This document shows, one piece after another, positions 35,171 through 43,808 of a stretch of 64,000 nucleotides of DNA. The first letter of the stretch is position 1; every line of letters starts with the position of its first letter. The notes under the pieces are model-generated. The model saw nothing but the letters and a program-made list of their open reading frames with translations. It was not told the DNA's origin and made no database searches. The DNA lies in assembly GCA_025936755.1 (NCBI GenBank), contig JAICSS010000008.1, forward strand, positions 1 through 64,000, read 5' to 3'. The DNA comes from Solirubrobacterales bacterium. GTDB lineage: Bacteria; Actinomycetota; Thermoleophilia; Solirubrobacterales; 70-9. The position numbers and the translations under genes are program-made.

Positions 35171-35793
35171 GGTCCCGCCCCGGTCTCCAGGCCCAGGTGC
35201 CGCGCCAGCATCCGCGCCGCCTTGCCGCGGTGGCTGATCGCGTTCTTCTCCTCGGCTGGGAGCTCGGCCATCGTGCGCTGGTCCTGGTGCCCGGTCTCGT
35301 CTGGGACGAAGGCCGGGTCGTAGCCGAAGCCGCCGCTGCCCCGCCCTTCTCCTAGCAGGGTCCCCTCGCAGCGGGCCTCGAAGACGTACTCGTGCCCGTC
35401 GGCGTCGATCAGGGCGATCGCGCAGACGTAGGCGGCGCGGCGCTCGCCGCCGGCGGCGCCGACTTCGCGCAGCAGCTTCTCCAGGTTGGACTCGTCGCTG
35501 GCGCCCTCGCCGGCGTAGCGGGCCGAGTAGATGCCAGGGGCGCCGCCGAGGTCGGCGGCTTCGATTCCGGAGTCGTCGGCGATCGCCGCCTCGCCGGTGG
35601 CCTCGTGGGCGGCGCGCGCCTTGATCAGGGCGTTGGCCTCGAAGCTGTCGCCGTCCTCGGGCGGCAGCTCCACCTCGGGCGGCAGCGGCTTCAGCTCGAC
35701 CCCCGGCAGCAGCTCCGCCATCTCCCGGACCTTGTGCTGGTTGCGGGTGGAGAGGACGAGCAGCTGTTTCGCCGCCGCTTCCCCAGGCTTCAC
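35167..35793 (-). CDS. rdgB: non-canonical purine NTP pyrophosphatase
   Basis: A 208-residue HAM1/RdgB enzyme that hydrolyses dITP, XTP and ITP to keep them out of nucleic acid. Key stretches are LVLSTRNQHKVREM (phosphate binding), FEANALIKARAA, IADDSGIEAADLGGAPGIYSARY and GFGYDPAFVPDE, with the late SHRGKAA. It overlaps rph by four bases and the CDF gene by four. The rph-rdgB pair is a common bacterial arrangement. Confidence 0.95.
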   Translation of the reverse strand: MKPGEAAAKQLLVLSTRNQHKVREMAELLPGVELKPLPPEVELPPEDGDSFEANALIKARAAHEATGEAAIADDSGIEAADLGGAPGIYSARYAGEGASDESNLEKLLREVGAAGGERRAAYVCAIALIDADGHEYVFEARCEGTLLGEGRGSGGFGYDPAFVPDETGHQDQRTMAELPAEEKNAISHRGKAARMLARHLGLETGAGP

Positions 35794-36512
35794 GAAGCCG
35801 CCCGCTCCTGCACCTCCCGCAGGCGGCCGATCCCGAGCTCGGCCAGGCCCAGCAGCTCGTCGAGCGAGGCGCGCGAGAGCGGCGTCCGCTCCGCCGTCGC
35901 CTGCACCTCGACTAGGCCGCCGTCGCCCGTCATCACCACGTTGGCGTCGACTTCGGCGTTGGAGTCCTCGCCGTAGTCGAGGTCGCAGAGGGCGCGGCCG
36001 TTGACGAGGCCGACGCTGACCGCGGCAACCGTGCCGTTCAGCGGCAGCGCCTCGAGGGCCTTCTTGTCGACCAGCTTCTGGAAGGCCTGGCGCAGGGCGA
36101 CGAAGCCGCCGGTGATCGCGGCGCAGCGGGTGCCGCCGTCGGCTTCGAGCACGTCGCAGTCGACGTAGACGCTGCGTTCGCCCATCGCCCTGAAGTCGAC
36201 GACGACCCGCAGCGAGCGCCCGATCAGGCGCTGGATCTCGACCCCGCGCCCGTCCTGTTTTCCCTTGGCGATGTCGCGCTGCTTGCGGTCGCCGGTGGAG
36301 GCGGGCAGCATCGCGTACTCGGCGGTGACCCAGCCTTTCCCCTTGCCCACCATCCAGCGCGGCACCTGCTCCTGGATCGAGGCGGTGCAGATCACCCGCG
36401 TCCGCCCGATCGAGATCAGCGCCGACCCGGCCGCGCTTTCGACGAACCCCGGATCGATCGTCACCGGCCGGATGTCGGCCGGCGCCCTGTCGTAGCTACG
36501 TGAAGCTGGCAT
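35790..36512 (-). CDS. rph: ribonuclease PH
   Basis: A 240-residue phosphorolytic 3'-5' exoribonuclease that trims tRNA precursors. It has SALISIGRTRVICTASIQE, the RNA-binding WVTAEYAMLPAST...R, EIQRLIGRSLR and the active-site CDVLEADGGTRCAAITG and CDLDYGEDSNAEVDANVVMTG. It is complete and of normal length. A hairpin at 36543-36578 separates it from the upstream pilin gene. Confidence 0.96.
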   Translation of the reverse strand: MPASRSYDRAPADIRPVTIDPGFVESAAGSALISIGRTRVICTASIQEQVPRWMVGKGKGWVTAEYAMLPASTGDRKQRDIAKGKQDGRGVEIQRLIGRSLRVVVDFRAMGERSVYVDCDVLEADGGTRCAAITGGFVALRQAFQKLVDKKALEALPLNGTVAAVSVGLVNGRALCDLDYGEDSNAEVDANVVMTGDGGLVEVQATAERTPLSRASLDELLGLAELGIGRLREVQERAAS

Positions 36513-36542
36513 CGCGCGAGTCTCTCATGCAGGGGCAGCGAG

Positions 36543-36578
36543 TGTCGCTTTGCCCTCCATAGGAAGACAAAAGCGACA
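36543..36578 (-). terminator. hairpin between pilin gene and rph
   Basis: TGTCGCTTT at 36543-36551 and AAAGCGACA at 36570-36578 are exact reverse complements (nine pairs, 18-base loop). It lies just past the pilin stop and before rph on the minus strand. No U-run follows, so it may be a weak terminator or an mRNA-end stabiliser. Confidence 0.45.
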
Positions 36579-36582
36579 TCCC

Positions 36583-36828
36583 CTATTTGAACGCGACTTT
36601 GTCGACCGCCTCCTTGATCTTGTTGACGATCACGTCGGCGAGCTCGGTCCCCTGCTTGCCGTTGAAACCTTTCATCGCCGCGACCATCCCGACCATCAGC
36701 AGCGAGACGAGCAGGATCAGGCCGACGTACTCGACCGTCCCCTGTCCCGCCTCCCCCGCCAAGCGGCGGATTTCTCGCAGCCGCCAGGTCGCCTGCATGT
36801 GCAGATAGCCAATCAGCTTGTAGATCAT
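36583..36828 (-). CDS. Flp-type pilin-like protein
   Basis: An 81-residue protein with a perfect ribosome-binding site (GGAGGCAACGG before ATG). After a basic leader (RLREIRRLAGEAGQG) comes TVEYVGLILLVSLLMVGMV, the class III/Flp signal with Glu near the start of the hydrophobic helix and a prepilin peptidase cut expected just before it. A short amphipathic tail ends KIKEAVDKVAFK. No tad assembly genes are in the window, so the assembly machine would be elsewhere. The upstream gap of ~370 bases contains a possible structured leader. Confidence 0.75.
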   Translation of the reverse strand: MIYKLIGYLHMQATWRLREIRRLAGEAGQGTVEYVGLILLVSLLMVGMVAAMKGFNGKQGTELADVIVNKIKEAVDKVAFK

Positions 36829-37201
36829 CCGTTGCCTCCTCTTCTTTGGATTGAGGCTCGGAGGCTCGGGGGTGGAGACGCACAGAACAAGACCTCAAGG
36901 TGCCGCCTCTCAAACATCTTCGTCCCAAATGTGTGCAAACAGGGCAACACCCCCCATCACCGCCCCCTCGACCGGCTACACGAGAGCGACGGCGACGGTC
37001 AGCAAATAGCTCGTTAAGGGAACTGGGGTTCCGGCGTCGCCGAAGCTACGAGGAAGAGTGCTTGCCCCTTGCAATAGCAATATCGGCCCTGGCCGCTTTG
37101 GAGTAACTCCTGTTCGCTCTTGTTTTAGGCCCCCCGTCGGAGCGCCCTTTCGGGCCCACCCAGTCGAAGCGTCGTGGCGCTTTGAGGCTGCAATCGGGTT
37201 T
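36829..37201. other. gene-free stretch with candidate RNA structure
   Basis: No convincing gene on either strand. It looks less GC-biased than the surroundings. CGGCGACG (36990-36997) and CGTCGCCG (37035-37042) pair perfectly and enclose the hairpin GGAAC-TGGG-GTTCC (37019-37032). TAGCT (37007-37011) can pair with AGCTA (37044-37048) outside the stem, giving a possible pseudoknot. I cannot match it to a known riboswitch class. It is the leader region of the pilin gene and the 3' flank of the RHS gene. Confidence 0.4.
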
Positions 37202-40200
37202 TCAGAGCGAAGCCAGTATCACAGCCAGCGCTGCCGCGCCCCCTGCCTCCTGAAACTTCTCGAAGGCCTGATAGACGGTAACCCAGGTTAGGCCGATCTG
37301 AACCCCATCGTAAGCAGCCTTGATGTAGACCATCGCTTCGGCCATTCCGTTGTATGCGTGCTCCTCGAGCCATGAAGTCATCTGCTCAAAGGACGCCTCC
37401 CCAATCGACTGATAAAAGGTCTTCATCAGATCGCCGGGATTGAACTCGCCCTTAAACACATTGAGCCAGGCGTCCTTTCCCATATCCACGAGCGCCTTGA
37501 GAACATCGTCCCGCCATTTTCCAGGGTCGTCCCATTGAGCGGGGTCGTCTACTTGCCCTTCGAACCCACCCAGCCCCGAGCCGTCCCCGGGATAAGATCC
37601 GCCGCCCTGGCTCGGATATCCGGAGTCAGGCGGATAACTGGGCGGGTAGGAGCCGTCATTGCATGGCTCGTCGCCTGAGAAGAGTCCACCTGGATCGCCA
37701 AAAGCAATCGGATTGTCCGCTGCATAGGAATAAGGTTCCCCCGTCTCTGCAACAGCGGGATCCACGCTCAGAAACTGCGCCGTCGCCGGATCGTAGGTCC
37801 GGGCTCGCAGATAGATCAGCTGATGTTCGGTGTTCATCCGGAACTGGCCGGCAAATCCCATTTTGCTGCTGGCACTCCCGGTGTGTTTCCAGACCGCGCC
37901 GTTGGGTCCGAAGCGATAGGTGCCGGTGTTTTCTCCGCTTGAGTTGGTCAGGAGGCGTATCGACCCAAGCTGGTCGTGATGCAGATAGGTTGCCGTGCCG
38001 GAGTTGATCTGCTCGATCGGTAGGCCTCCGGGGCCGTAGATGTAGTAGTCGTTCCCGCTGCGGAGCAGGAGCGGCAGCCCTGCCGCGAGGTCCCAGGCCA
38101 TGTGGTAGGTGGAAGTGCTTCGGGTTTCAGTCGTCATCAGACCGGTGCCGTCGTATTTGAAGGTGTTTTCGATCCCCAAACTTTTGGTCGAGATGAGGTT
38201 CCCGGCCTGGTCGTAGACGTAGGGCACTTCGGAGCCGCCGCTCGGAGTTTCCTTCACCCGCTGGCCGAGTTTGTTGTATTCGAAGGTCGCATTGCTCGCC
38301 GTGGCGATCTGATCGGCTTTGTCGTAGGTGTAGGTGACCGGGGAGATCTTGGTGACGTTGCCGGCTTTGTCGTATTCGAAGGTAGTGCCGTTGCTTTTCA
38401 ACAAGCGGTTGCCCGAGTCGTATTCGTATGCCCGTTCGGCTTCTTCGGAGAAGCCCGTATCGACCGATTTTTCGACCTGCCCGAGTTTGTCCCGCGTGTA
38501 GCCCATGGAGGCTAGAACCGAGGCCCCTTTCTTCATCGAGACTTCGGACAGCTGATCGGCCTTGTTGTAGACGTATTCGTCGACGTCCGTCGTCGCGGCC
38601 GGGAAGGTCATCGCTTTGACCTGCGAATCTCGGTTGTAGCCGAAGGTCGTTTCCTTGCCGAGCCAGTCGGTGACCTTTTCCAGGCGCCCGACATTGTCGA
38701 AGGCGTGTTTGACCACTTCACCGTTGGGATAGGTGAGTTCGGTCACCTCGTTGGCGAGGTCGTATTTGTATTTGACGAGTTCTTTGGCGCCGTTGGTGAC
38801 TTCGGTCAGCCGGTCGAGCTGGTCGTAGACCTTCCCCGTCGTCCCGGTGCCGTCGGTCATTTCGGTGACGTTGCCGTCTTTATCGTATTTGAAGCTGACG
38901 TCGTGGGTGGCTTCTTCGGAGTAGTTGACTTCTTTGAGCCGGTTGGCCGCGTCGTAGCTGTAGGAGACGGTCCGTCCGAGGGCGTCTTCGGTTTTTTTGA
39001 GGTTGCCGGCCGTATCGTATTCCCGTTTGGTTTTGCGTTCCAGCGGGTCGATCGTTTCGGTCAGCTGCTCGAGGATGTCGTGTTCGTATTTCGTCGTGTT
39101 GCCGTTGCCGTTGGTGCGGCTTTTGACCTCACCTTCTGAGTCGTAGGCGGCTTCTGAGGTCGTGCCGTTTGCCCTTTCGATTTTCGTCTGCTCGTCGTCG
39201 GCGTCATAAGTGTATTTGGTCGTGTGGCCGAGGGCATCGGTGGTCGATTCGACGTTGCCGTTCTTGTCGTAGGCTATTTTGGTTTCGTGTCCGAGCGGGT
39301 CGGTTACCTTGATCGGCCGGCCCTGCGCGTCGCGTTCGGTTTTGGTTTCGAATTCCGAGGCGACGGCACCTTCTTCGTTGCCGCGCGGGCTGACTGCGGT
39401 CAGCTGGCGGCCGTCTTTGTCGTAGGTCGAGGTGGTCTTGTCGCCAGCGGCGTCGATCACGGCTTTGAGGTCGCCATAGGTGTCATATTCGAATTTGGTT
39501 TCGTGGCCGAGCGGGTCGGTCGCCGATTCCAGGTCGCCGTTGAGAGCGTGTTTGAAGGTCGATTTCTGGGTGGTTTCACCGGGCGCGGGGCGTTCGATCG
39601 CTTCGACGTTGCCGCGGGAGTCGCGTTTGTAGGTCGTTTTCTCCCCCAGCGGCGTCGTTTCGGTGAGGACGTCGTGGGTGGAGTTGTAGGTCCATTTGGT
39701 TTCGCTGCCTTCAGGGTCTTTTTCGAGCGTCATGTCGCCGGCGGCGCTGTATTCGAAGGTGGTGGAGTGCCCGAGCGCGTCGGTGACTTTGGTGAGCGCA
39801 TAGGCGGCGCTGTATTCCTTGATGGTTTTCCGTTCCAGAGCGCCGCCCCCTTTGGCTCTGATCACTTCCAGAGGCTCTCCCGCTGCATTGAACTTCTCGA
39901 ACGTGGTCGAGCCGTTGGGCTCGGTGATCGTCGTCGTCTTTTTGCCTTCGGATTCGCCGTAGACGAATTTGAGCACCCGGCTCATCGGGTCGGTCTGTTC
40001 TTTGACCCGGTGGTTTTCGTCATAGGCGGTTTTGGTCACGCCGCCGCGACCGTCGGTCATTTCGGTCAGCTGGTGGGAGGCGTCGTATTTGAATTTCCAG
40101 CGCGGGGTTTCTTCTCCTGGCAGCGTCACCGAGACAAGGTTGCCCGATTCGTAGGCGTATTTCACTTTGTTGCCCAGCGGGTCTTCGATGCTCGTCACAT

Positions 40201-40855
40201 GGCCTTCGGTGTAGCCGAATTTCAGTTCCCTGCCGGCCGCGTCTTTGACCGTCCACAGGATGCCGAAGGCTTGAGTGATGGTGAGGGCATTGCCGTTGCG
40301 ATCCTTCTGTTCGATAAGCAGGCCTTCTTTGTTGAACGTGAGTTTTTCCTGCGTTGGCAACGTGAGGATGTAGTTTTCTCCTTCTTTCACCAGCGTGGCT
40401 TGGATCCAGGCGCCGGGGATGTATTTGCCTTCCGACAGCGCGAAGAATGCCGTCGCGCCATTTTCCTGAACGACAGTGACAGCCCCAGATTCTCCGCTGA
40501 ATTCCAGGTGCGAGCTGTAAGGGCCCGACCATCCGTAGCCCCAGGCGCCACTCGATTTGGCTTCGGCGGCAGCCTGGGAGTTGTAGGTGCGAGTGACGTG
40601 CAGGCCTGGGCCGCGACCGCTCAGAATGAGGTCGGTCTGTTCCTCGGACTGGTTACCGGTGGCGCAGTTAACAGGAGCGCCCGACGAGCATTGGGAATGG
40701 GAAACGGGGGGGCTCGCTGGATTATTCTGACCGGACGTGTCCGTCGGAGGGACTGGTGGTTCAGACGGGCATGCCAGAGCGTAAGAAGAAGCCAGGACGG
40801 CTATCGCGAGCAGGGCCAAGAGGCAGACGAGAAGCGCTCTGGCCCTGACGTTCAT
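37202..40855 (-). CDS. exported RHS/YD-repeat protein with unique C-terminal tip
   Basis: A 1217-residue protein. A signal peptide (about 1-29) precedes a Pro/Ser linker and a DUF6531-like start (VNCATGNQSEEQTDLILSG, then RTYNS). About 20 YD repeats follow (patterns such as YDKDGRQLTAVSPRGN, YDTAGNLKKTEDALGR). The RHS core is LHHDQLGSIRLLTNSSG...LIYLRARTYDPATAQFLSVDP...YSYAADNPIAFGDPGG (about 960-1065). The last ~150 residues are a Gly/Pro/Tyr-rich linker and a helical domain with a hydrophobic end. RHS cores encapsulate C-terminal toxins in polymorphic systems, but no immunity gene is evident downstream. Confidence 0.92.
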   Translation of the reverse strand: MNVRARALLVCLLALLAIAVLASSYALACPSEPPVPPTDTSGQNNPASPPVSHSQCSSGAPVNCATGNQSEEQTDLILSGRGPGLHVTRTYNSQAAAEAKSSGAWGYGWSGPYSSHLEFSGESGAVTVVQENGATAFFALSEGKYIPGAWIQATLVKEGENYILTLPTQEKLTFNKEGLLIEQKDRNGNALTITQAFGILWTVKDAAGRELKFGYTEGHVTSIEDPLGNKVKYAYESGNLVSVTLPGEETPRWKFKYDASHQLTEMTDGRGGVTKTAYDENHRVKEQTDPMSRVLKFVYGESEGKKTTTITEPNGSTTFEKFNAAGEPLEVIRAKGGGALERKTIKEYSAAYALTKVTDALGHSTTFEYSAAGDMTLEKDPEGSETKWTYNSTHDVLTETTPLGEKTTYKRDSRGNVEAIERPAPGETTQKSTFKHALNGDLESATDPLGHETKFEYDTYGDLKAVIDAAGDKTTSTYDKDGRQLTAVSPRGNEEGAVASEFETKTERDAQGRPIKVTDPLGHETKIAYDKNGNVESTTDALGHTTKYTYDADDEQTKIERANGTTSEAAYDSEGEVKSRTNGNGNTTKYEHDILEQLTETIDPLERKTKREYDTAGNLKKTEDALGRTVSYSYDAANRLKEVNYSEEATHDVSFKYDKDGNVTEMTDGTGTTGKVYDQLDRLTEVTNGAKELVKYKYDLANEVTELTYPNGEVVKHAFDNVGRLEKVTDWLGKETTFGYNRDSQVKAMTFPAATTDVDEYVYNKADQLSEVSMKKGASVLASMGYTRDKLGQVEKSVDTGFSEEAERAYEYDSGNRLLKSNGTTFEYDKAGNVTKISPVTYTYDKADQIATASNATFEYNKLGQRVKETPSGGSEVPYVYDQAGNLISTKSLGIENTFKYDGTGLMTTETRSTSTYHMAWDLAAGLPLLLRSGNDYYIYGPGGLPIEQINSGTATYLHHDQLGSIRLLTNSSGENTGTYRFGPNGAVWKHTGSASSKMGFAGQFRMNTEHQLIYLRARTYDPATAQFLSVDPAVAETGEPYSYAADNPIAFGDPGGLFSGDEPCNDGSYPPSYPPDSGYPSQGGGSYPGDGSGLGGFEGQVDDPAQWDDPGKWRDDVLKALVDMGKDAWLNVFKGEFNPGDLMKTFYQSIGEASFEQMTSWLEEHAYNGMAEAMVYIKAAYDGVQIGLTWVTVYQAFEKFQEAGGAAALAVILASL

Positions 40856-40923
40856 CGGGTCAACCTGTGTTGAATAGGTTTAGGACCTTGACCATTTGGG
40901 TACTATGGCATACCTTTTTTGGA

Positions 40924-41661
40924 ATGCAAGTGCTCAAAAAGTATTGGCGCAAGTGTCTGGTTGCCGCCGCAACCCTCGCCCTTCTGCTCCTAACCGTGGT
41001 CGTGACCATGGGCAGCAGCACGAGCGTTCAGCAGCAGCTCGTGACGCCCCCCCAGCCGCCCGACCCTGTGCGGCGGACGTTTGACTTGCTGACCGGAATT
41101 CCTCAGCACGGAGCGGTCCTGGGCTATCGCAAGGCCCCCGTAACGCTCCAGTTCTTCGCCGACCTCCAGTGCTATGACTCGCGTGAAGTGATGCTCGGGG
41201 CCCTGCCGTTCTTGATCCGCAAGTTTGTGCGCGCGGGGAAATTGAAGATCCGTTTCCGCTCGACAGAAACGGAGACCAGAAGGGCCGGCGGTTGGTACGA
41301 ATTCAGAGAACAGCAGACTGCGGCGCTCGCGGCGGGAAAGCAGGACAAGCTCTGGAACTTCATCGACGTCTTCTACCGGGAGCAGGGACCCGAGTTCACC
41401 GGCTACGCCACCGAAGACTTCCTTCAGCGGATCGCGCTGCAGGCCGGGATAGACCTGGAACGCTGGTCCCGCGACCGAGTGCCATTCCAAGAAGACTGGC
41501 TCAAAAGGAGCGAAGCCGACGAAGCGCTTGCGGTTAGCAATCACCTCGAAACCACTCCGTCATTCCTCATTGGACTAAGCGGAGGACCGAGCCGGCCGCT
41601 ACGCCATTTCGCGTTCCAAGAACCCAAGGTCTTCGAAGAAGCGATAGAGGAGCTGCTGTAG
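40924..41661 (+). CDS. thioredoxin-fold (DsbA-like) exported protein
   Basis: A 245-residue protein from ATG 40924 (MQVLKKYWRK); 19 more codons are open upstream but contain no better start. A membrane anchor (about 9-28) precedes a thioredoxin/DsbA domain: VTLQFFADLQCYDSREVML at the active-site position, then EDFLQRIALQAGIDLERW and TTPSFLIG with the cis-Pro loop. The usual CxxC is CYDS here, so the second cysteine is missing. It is divergent from the RHS gene, 68 bases away, and could handle disulfides in that protein, but this is only positional inference. Confidence 0.75.
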   Translation: MQVLKKYWRKCLVAAATLALLLLTVVVTMGSSTSVQQQLVTPPQPPDPVRRTFDLLTGIPQHGAVLGYRKAPVTLQFFADLQCYDSREVMLGALPFLIRKFVRAGKLKIRFRSTETETRRAGGWYEFREQQTAALAAGKQDKLWNFIDVFYREQGPEFTGYATEDFLQRIALQAGIDLERWSRDRVPFQEDWLKRSEADEALAVSNHLETTPSFLIGLSGGPSRPLRHFAFQEPKVFEEAIEELL

Positions 41662-41763
41662 CGATCTGGGCAGCGGCAGCAAACAGAAAAGTTCTTCAAA
41701 CCTCGTCGCATTTACCGCAAAGCGGGGATTCACGCTCAGGGGATTCCTGACGATTCAAGCGAG

Positions 41764-41865
41764 GTGAACGTCCACGGCATCGTCCCCGTTCGCTGGCTGA
41801 CGCTGGGCATGCTGCTCCTCAACCTCGCCGTCTGGCTGGACGCGGCGGCCCAGCTGGCGGGCTGA
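41764..41865 (+). CDS. possible 33-residue membrane peptide
   Basis: An open frame from GTG 41764 with GCGAGG just upstream. It encodes VNVHGIVPVRWLTLGMLLLN and a hydrophobic end (LAVWLDAAAQLAG). One membrane helix is likely. It abuts the convergent response-regulator gene. No homologue is recognised, so it may be chance. The preceding 100 bases (41662-41763) show nothing else. Confidence 0.3.
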   Translation: MNVHGIVPVRWLTLGMLLLNLAVWLDAAAQLAG

Positions 41866-42495
41866 CTAGCGCCGGATCTCTTCCCGGTCGAGGGCCTTGA
41901 CCACGGCCTCGGTCCGGGTCCGCGCGTCGAGCTTTTCCATCGCGTTGCGGATGTGGGTGCGGACGGTCTCCGGCGAGAGGACCAGTCGCTTGGCGATTTC
42001 CTCGCCCGTCAGGCCCTGGGCCAGCATGGTGAGGATCTCCGACTCGCGGCGGCTCAACGTCTTCGCGGCACCGTTCCCGTTCGCCCCGTCGGCGGCGAAG
42101 CTGCGGTCGAAGTAGCGGCCGCCGCGCCAAACTTCGCGCAGGGCGTCGACGAGGACGTCGAGGCCGGCCGGCTTCGCGACCAGCCCGCGGGCGCCGCTGC
42201 GGTAGGCCGCCTCCAGCAGGTCGGGGTCTGTGAGCCCGGTGTAGATGAGGAACTTCGGGCAGGGCGGGCGGTCGTTCAGCCGCCGCACCAGCTCGGTCCC
42301 GCGCTCGTCGGGCAGGTCGACGGCGACCACGGCCACGTCCGGCTTCCGCGCGGCGATCACCTCCGCCCCACGCGCCGCCGTCGTGGCGCAGCCGCGCACC
42401 TCGAAGCCGCGCCGCTCGAGCAGGACCGCAAGGCCGTCCCGCAGCGCCTCGTGCTGCTCGACAAGGACCAAAGAGGGACTCCCGCTCGCCTCCAT
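41866..42495 (-). CDS. LuxR/NarL-family response regulator
   Basis: A 209-residue regulator with an N-terminal receiver (about 8-120) and C-terminal LuxR HTH (about 143-205: LSRRESEILTMLAQGLTGEEIAKRLVLSPETVRTHIRNAMEKL). The phosphoacceptor Asp is in VAVVAVDLPDERG, the switch Thr in YTGLTD and the Lys in VAKPAG. The acidic pocket that usually reads DD is EQ (LVEQHEAL), with only one acidic residue, so phosphorylation may be weak or absent. No histidine kinase is adjacent. Confidence 0.88.
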   Translation of the reverse strand: MEASGSPSLVLVEQHEALRDGLAVLLERRGFEVRGCATTAARGAEVIAARKPDVAVVAVDLPDERGTELVRRLNDRPPCPKFLIYTGLTDPDLLEAAYRSGARGLVAKPAGLDVLVDALREVWRGGRYFDRSFAADGANGNGAAKTLSRRESEILTMLAQGLTGEEIAKRLVLSPETVRTHIRNAMEKLDARTRTEAVVKALDREEIRR

Positions 42496-42576
42496 CTCTC
42501 CTCCTACCTCGGGATGCCGTTCCGCGTCTGGCGAACGGTCAAATACCCACGGTCCATTGATGGGAAACCGGCGGGT

Positions 42577-43764
42577 TTACCGAAAGGCCTGGATCCCCGT
42601 CACGGCGCCGCCGATCACCAGGGCGTGGACGTCGGCGGTGCCCTCGTAGGTGACGACCGACTCGAGGTTGTTCATGTGGCGGATCACCGGATACTCGAGC
42701 GTGACGCCGTTGGCGCCGAGCACCTGCCGCGCGCTCCGCGCCACCTCGAGCGCCCCGTTGACGTTGCCGAGCTTGCCGAGGCTGACGTGCTCGGGCCGCA
42801 GGGTGCCGGCGTCCTTCATCCGCCCCAGGTGGATCGCCACCAGCGTCGCCCGGTTCACCTCCAGCACCATCTCCGCCAGCTTCTGCTGCTGGATCTGGAA
42901 GGAGGCGATCGGGCGGTCGAACTGGGTCCGCTCCAGCGCGTACTCGAGCGCCGCTTCGTAGCAGGCACGGCCCGCCCCGGCGGCGCCCCAGACGATCCCG
43001 TAGCGGGCCTCGTTGAGGCAGGAGAGAGGGCCTTTCAGCGAGCTCACCTCGGGCAGGACGGCATCGGCCGGCAGGCGGACGTCGTCGAGCAGCAGCTCGG
43101 AGGTGATCGAGGCCCGCAGCGAGAGCTTGCGGTGGATGTCCTGGGTGGCGAAGCCCTTGGTCCCTTTGGGGACGAGGAAGCCGCGGACGCCCTCCTCGGT
43201 CTGCGCCCAGACGACCGCCACCGCGGAGGCCGAGCCGTTGGTGATCCACATCTTCTGCCCGTGCAGGATCCAGTCGGAGCCGTCGCGGCGGGCGCGGGTC
43301 CGCATCGAGCCGGGATCCGAGCCGGCGTCGGGCTCGGTCAGCCCGAAGCAGCCGATCGCCTCGCCGGCGGCCATCCGCGGCAGCCACTCCTGCTTCTGCT
43401 CCTCCGAGCCCCAGCGCCAGATCGCGTACATCGCCAGCGACCCCTGGACCGAGACGAGGCTGCGGATGCCGCTGTCGCCGGCCTCCAGCTCCATGCAGGC
43501 GAGGCCGTAGGCGGTGGCCGAGGCGCCGGCGCAGCCGTACCCCTCCAGGTGCATCCCCAGCACCCCGAGCCTGCCCAGCTCCGGCGCCAGCTCGCCGAGC
43601 GGAACCGTCGCAGTCTCGAACCACTCCCCCACGTTCGGCACCACCTTGTCGCGGACGAAGGCGCGGACGGTGTCGCGGATGTCGCGCTCCTCGTCGGAGA
43701 GGAGGGCGTCGAGCGCGAGGTAGTCGCTGGGGCGGATCGGCGGCGCGGCGGCGGTGGATGACAT
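42577..43764 (-). CDS. gcdH: glutaryl-CoA dehydrogenase-like acyl-CoA dehydrogenase
   Basis: A 395-residue FAD enzyme. The features of the glutaryl-CoA branch are present: DSGIRSLVSVQGSLAMYAI (with the substrate-carboxylate Arg), GCFGLTEPDAGSDPGSM, WITNGSASAVAVVWA and the catalytic Glu in VVTYEGTADVHALVIGGAVTG. It would oxidise and decarboxylate glutaryl-CoA to crotonyl-CoA in lysine/tryptophan breakdown. It is divergent from a CaiB-type CoA-transferase, a frequent partner that activates glutarate. Close relatives with other substrates exist, so specificity is probable rather than certain. Confidence 0.88.
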   Translation of the reverse strand: MSSTAAAPPIRPSDYLALDALLSDEERDIRDTVRAFVRDKVVPNVGEWFETATVPLGELAPELGRLGVLGMHLEGYGCAGASATAYGLACMELEAGDSGIRSLVSVQGSLAMYAIWRWGSEEQKQEWLPRMAAGEAIGCFGLTEPDAGSDPGSMRTRARRDGSDWILHGQKMWITNGSASAVAVVWAQTEEGVRGFLVPKGTKGFATQDIHRKLSLRASITSELLLDDVRLPADAVLPEVSSLKGPLSCLNEARYGIVWGAAGAGRACYEAALEYALERTQFDRPIASFQIQQQKLAEMVLEVNRATLVAIHLGRMKDAGTLRPEHVSLGKLGNVNGALEVARSARQVLGANGVTLEYPVIRHMNNLESVVTYEGTADVHALVIGGAVTGIQAFR

Positions 43765-43808
43765 CGGACGTCCTCGAATCGGTGGCGGGTTTCTGAGATC
43801 GTGACCGA

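Noticed and set aside
36990-37052. Known c-di-GMP-I riboswitch in the pilin leader
   Set aside because: The conserved GGGCAAACC and GGGACGCAAAGCC blocks are not present; reported only as an unidentified structure.
36829-37201. Immunity gene for the RHS tip
   Set aside because: No frame on either strand in the gap has a credible start, length and composition.
39224-40873. 549-residue open frame opposite the RHS gene, rich in Phe/Gly/Val repeats
   Set aside because: The repeats are the complement of the YD repeats; no independent start or domain.
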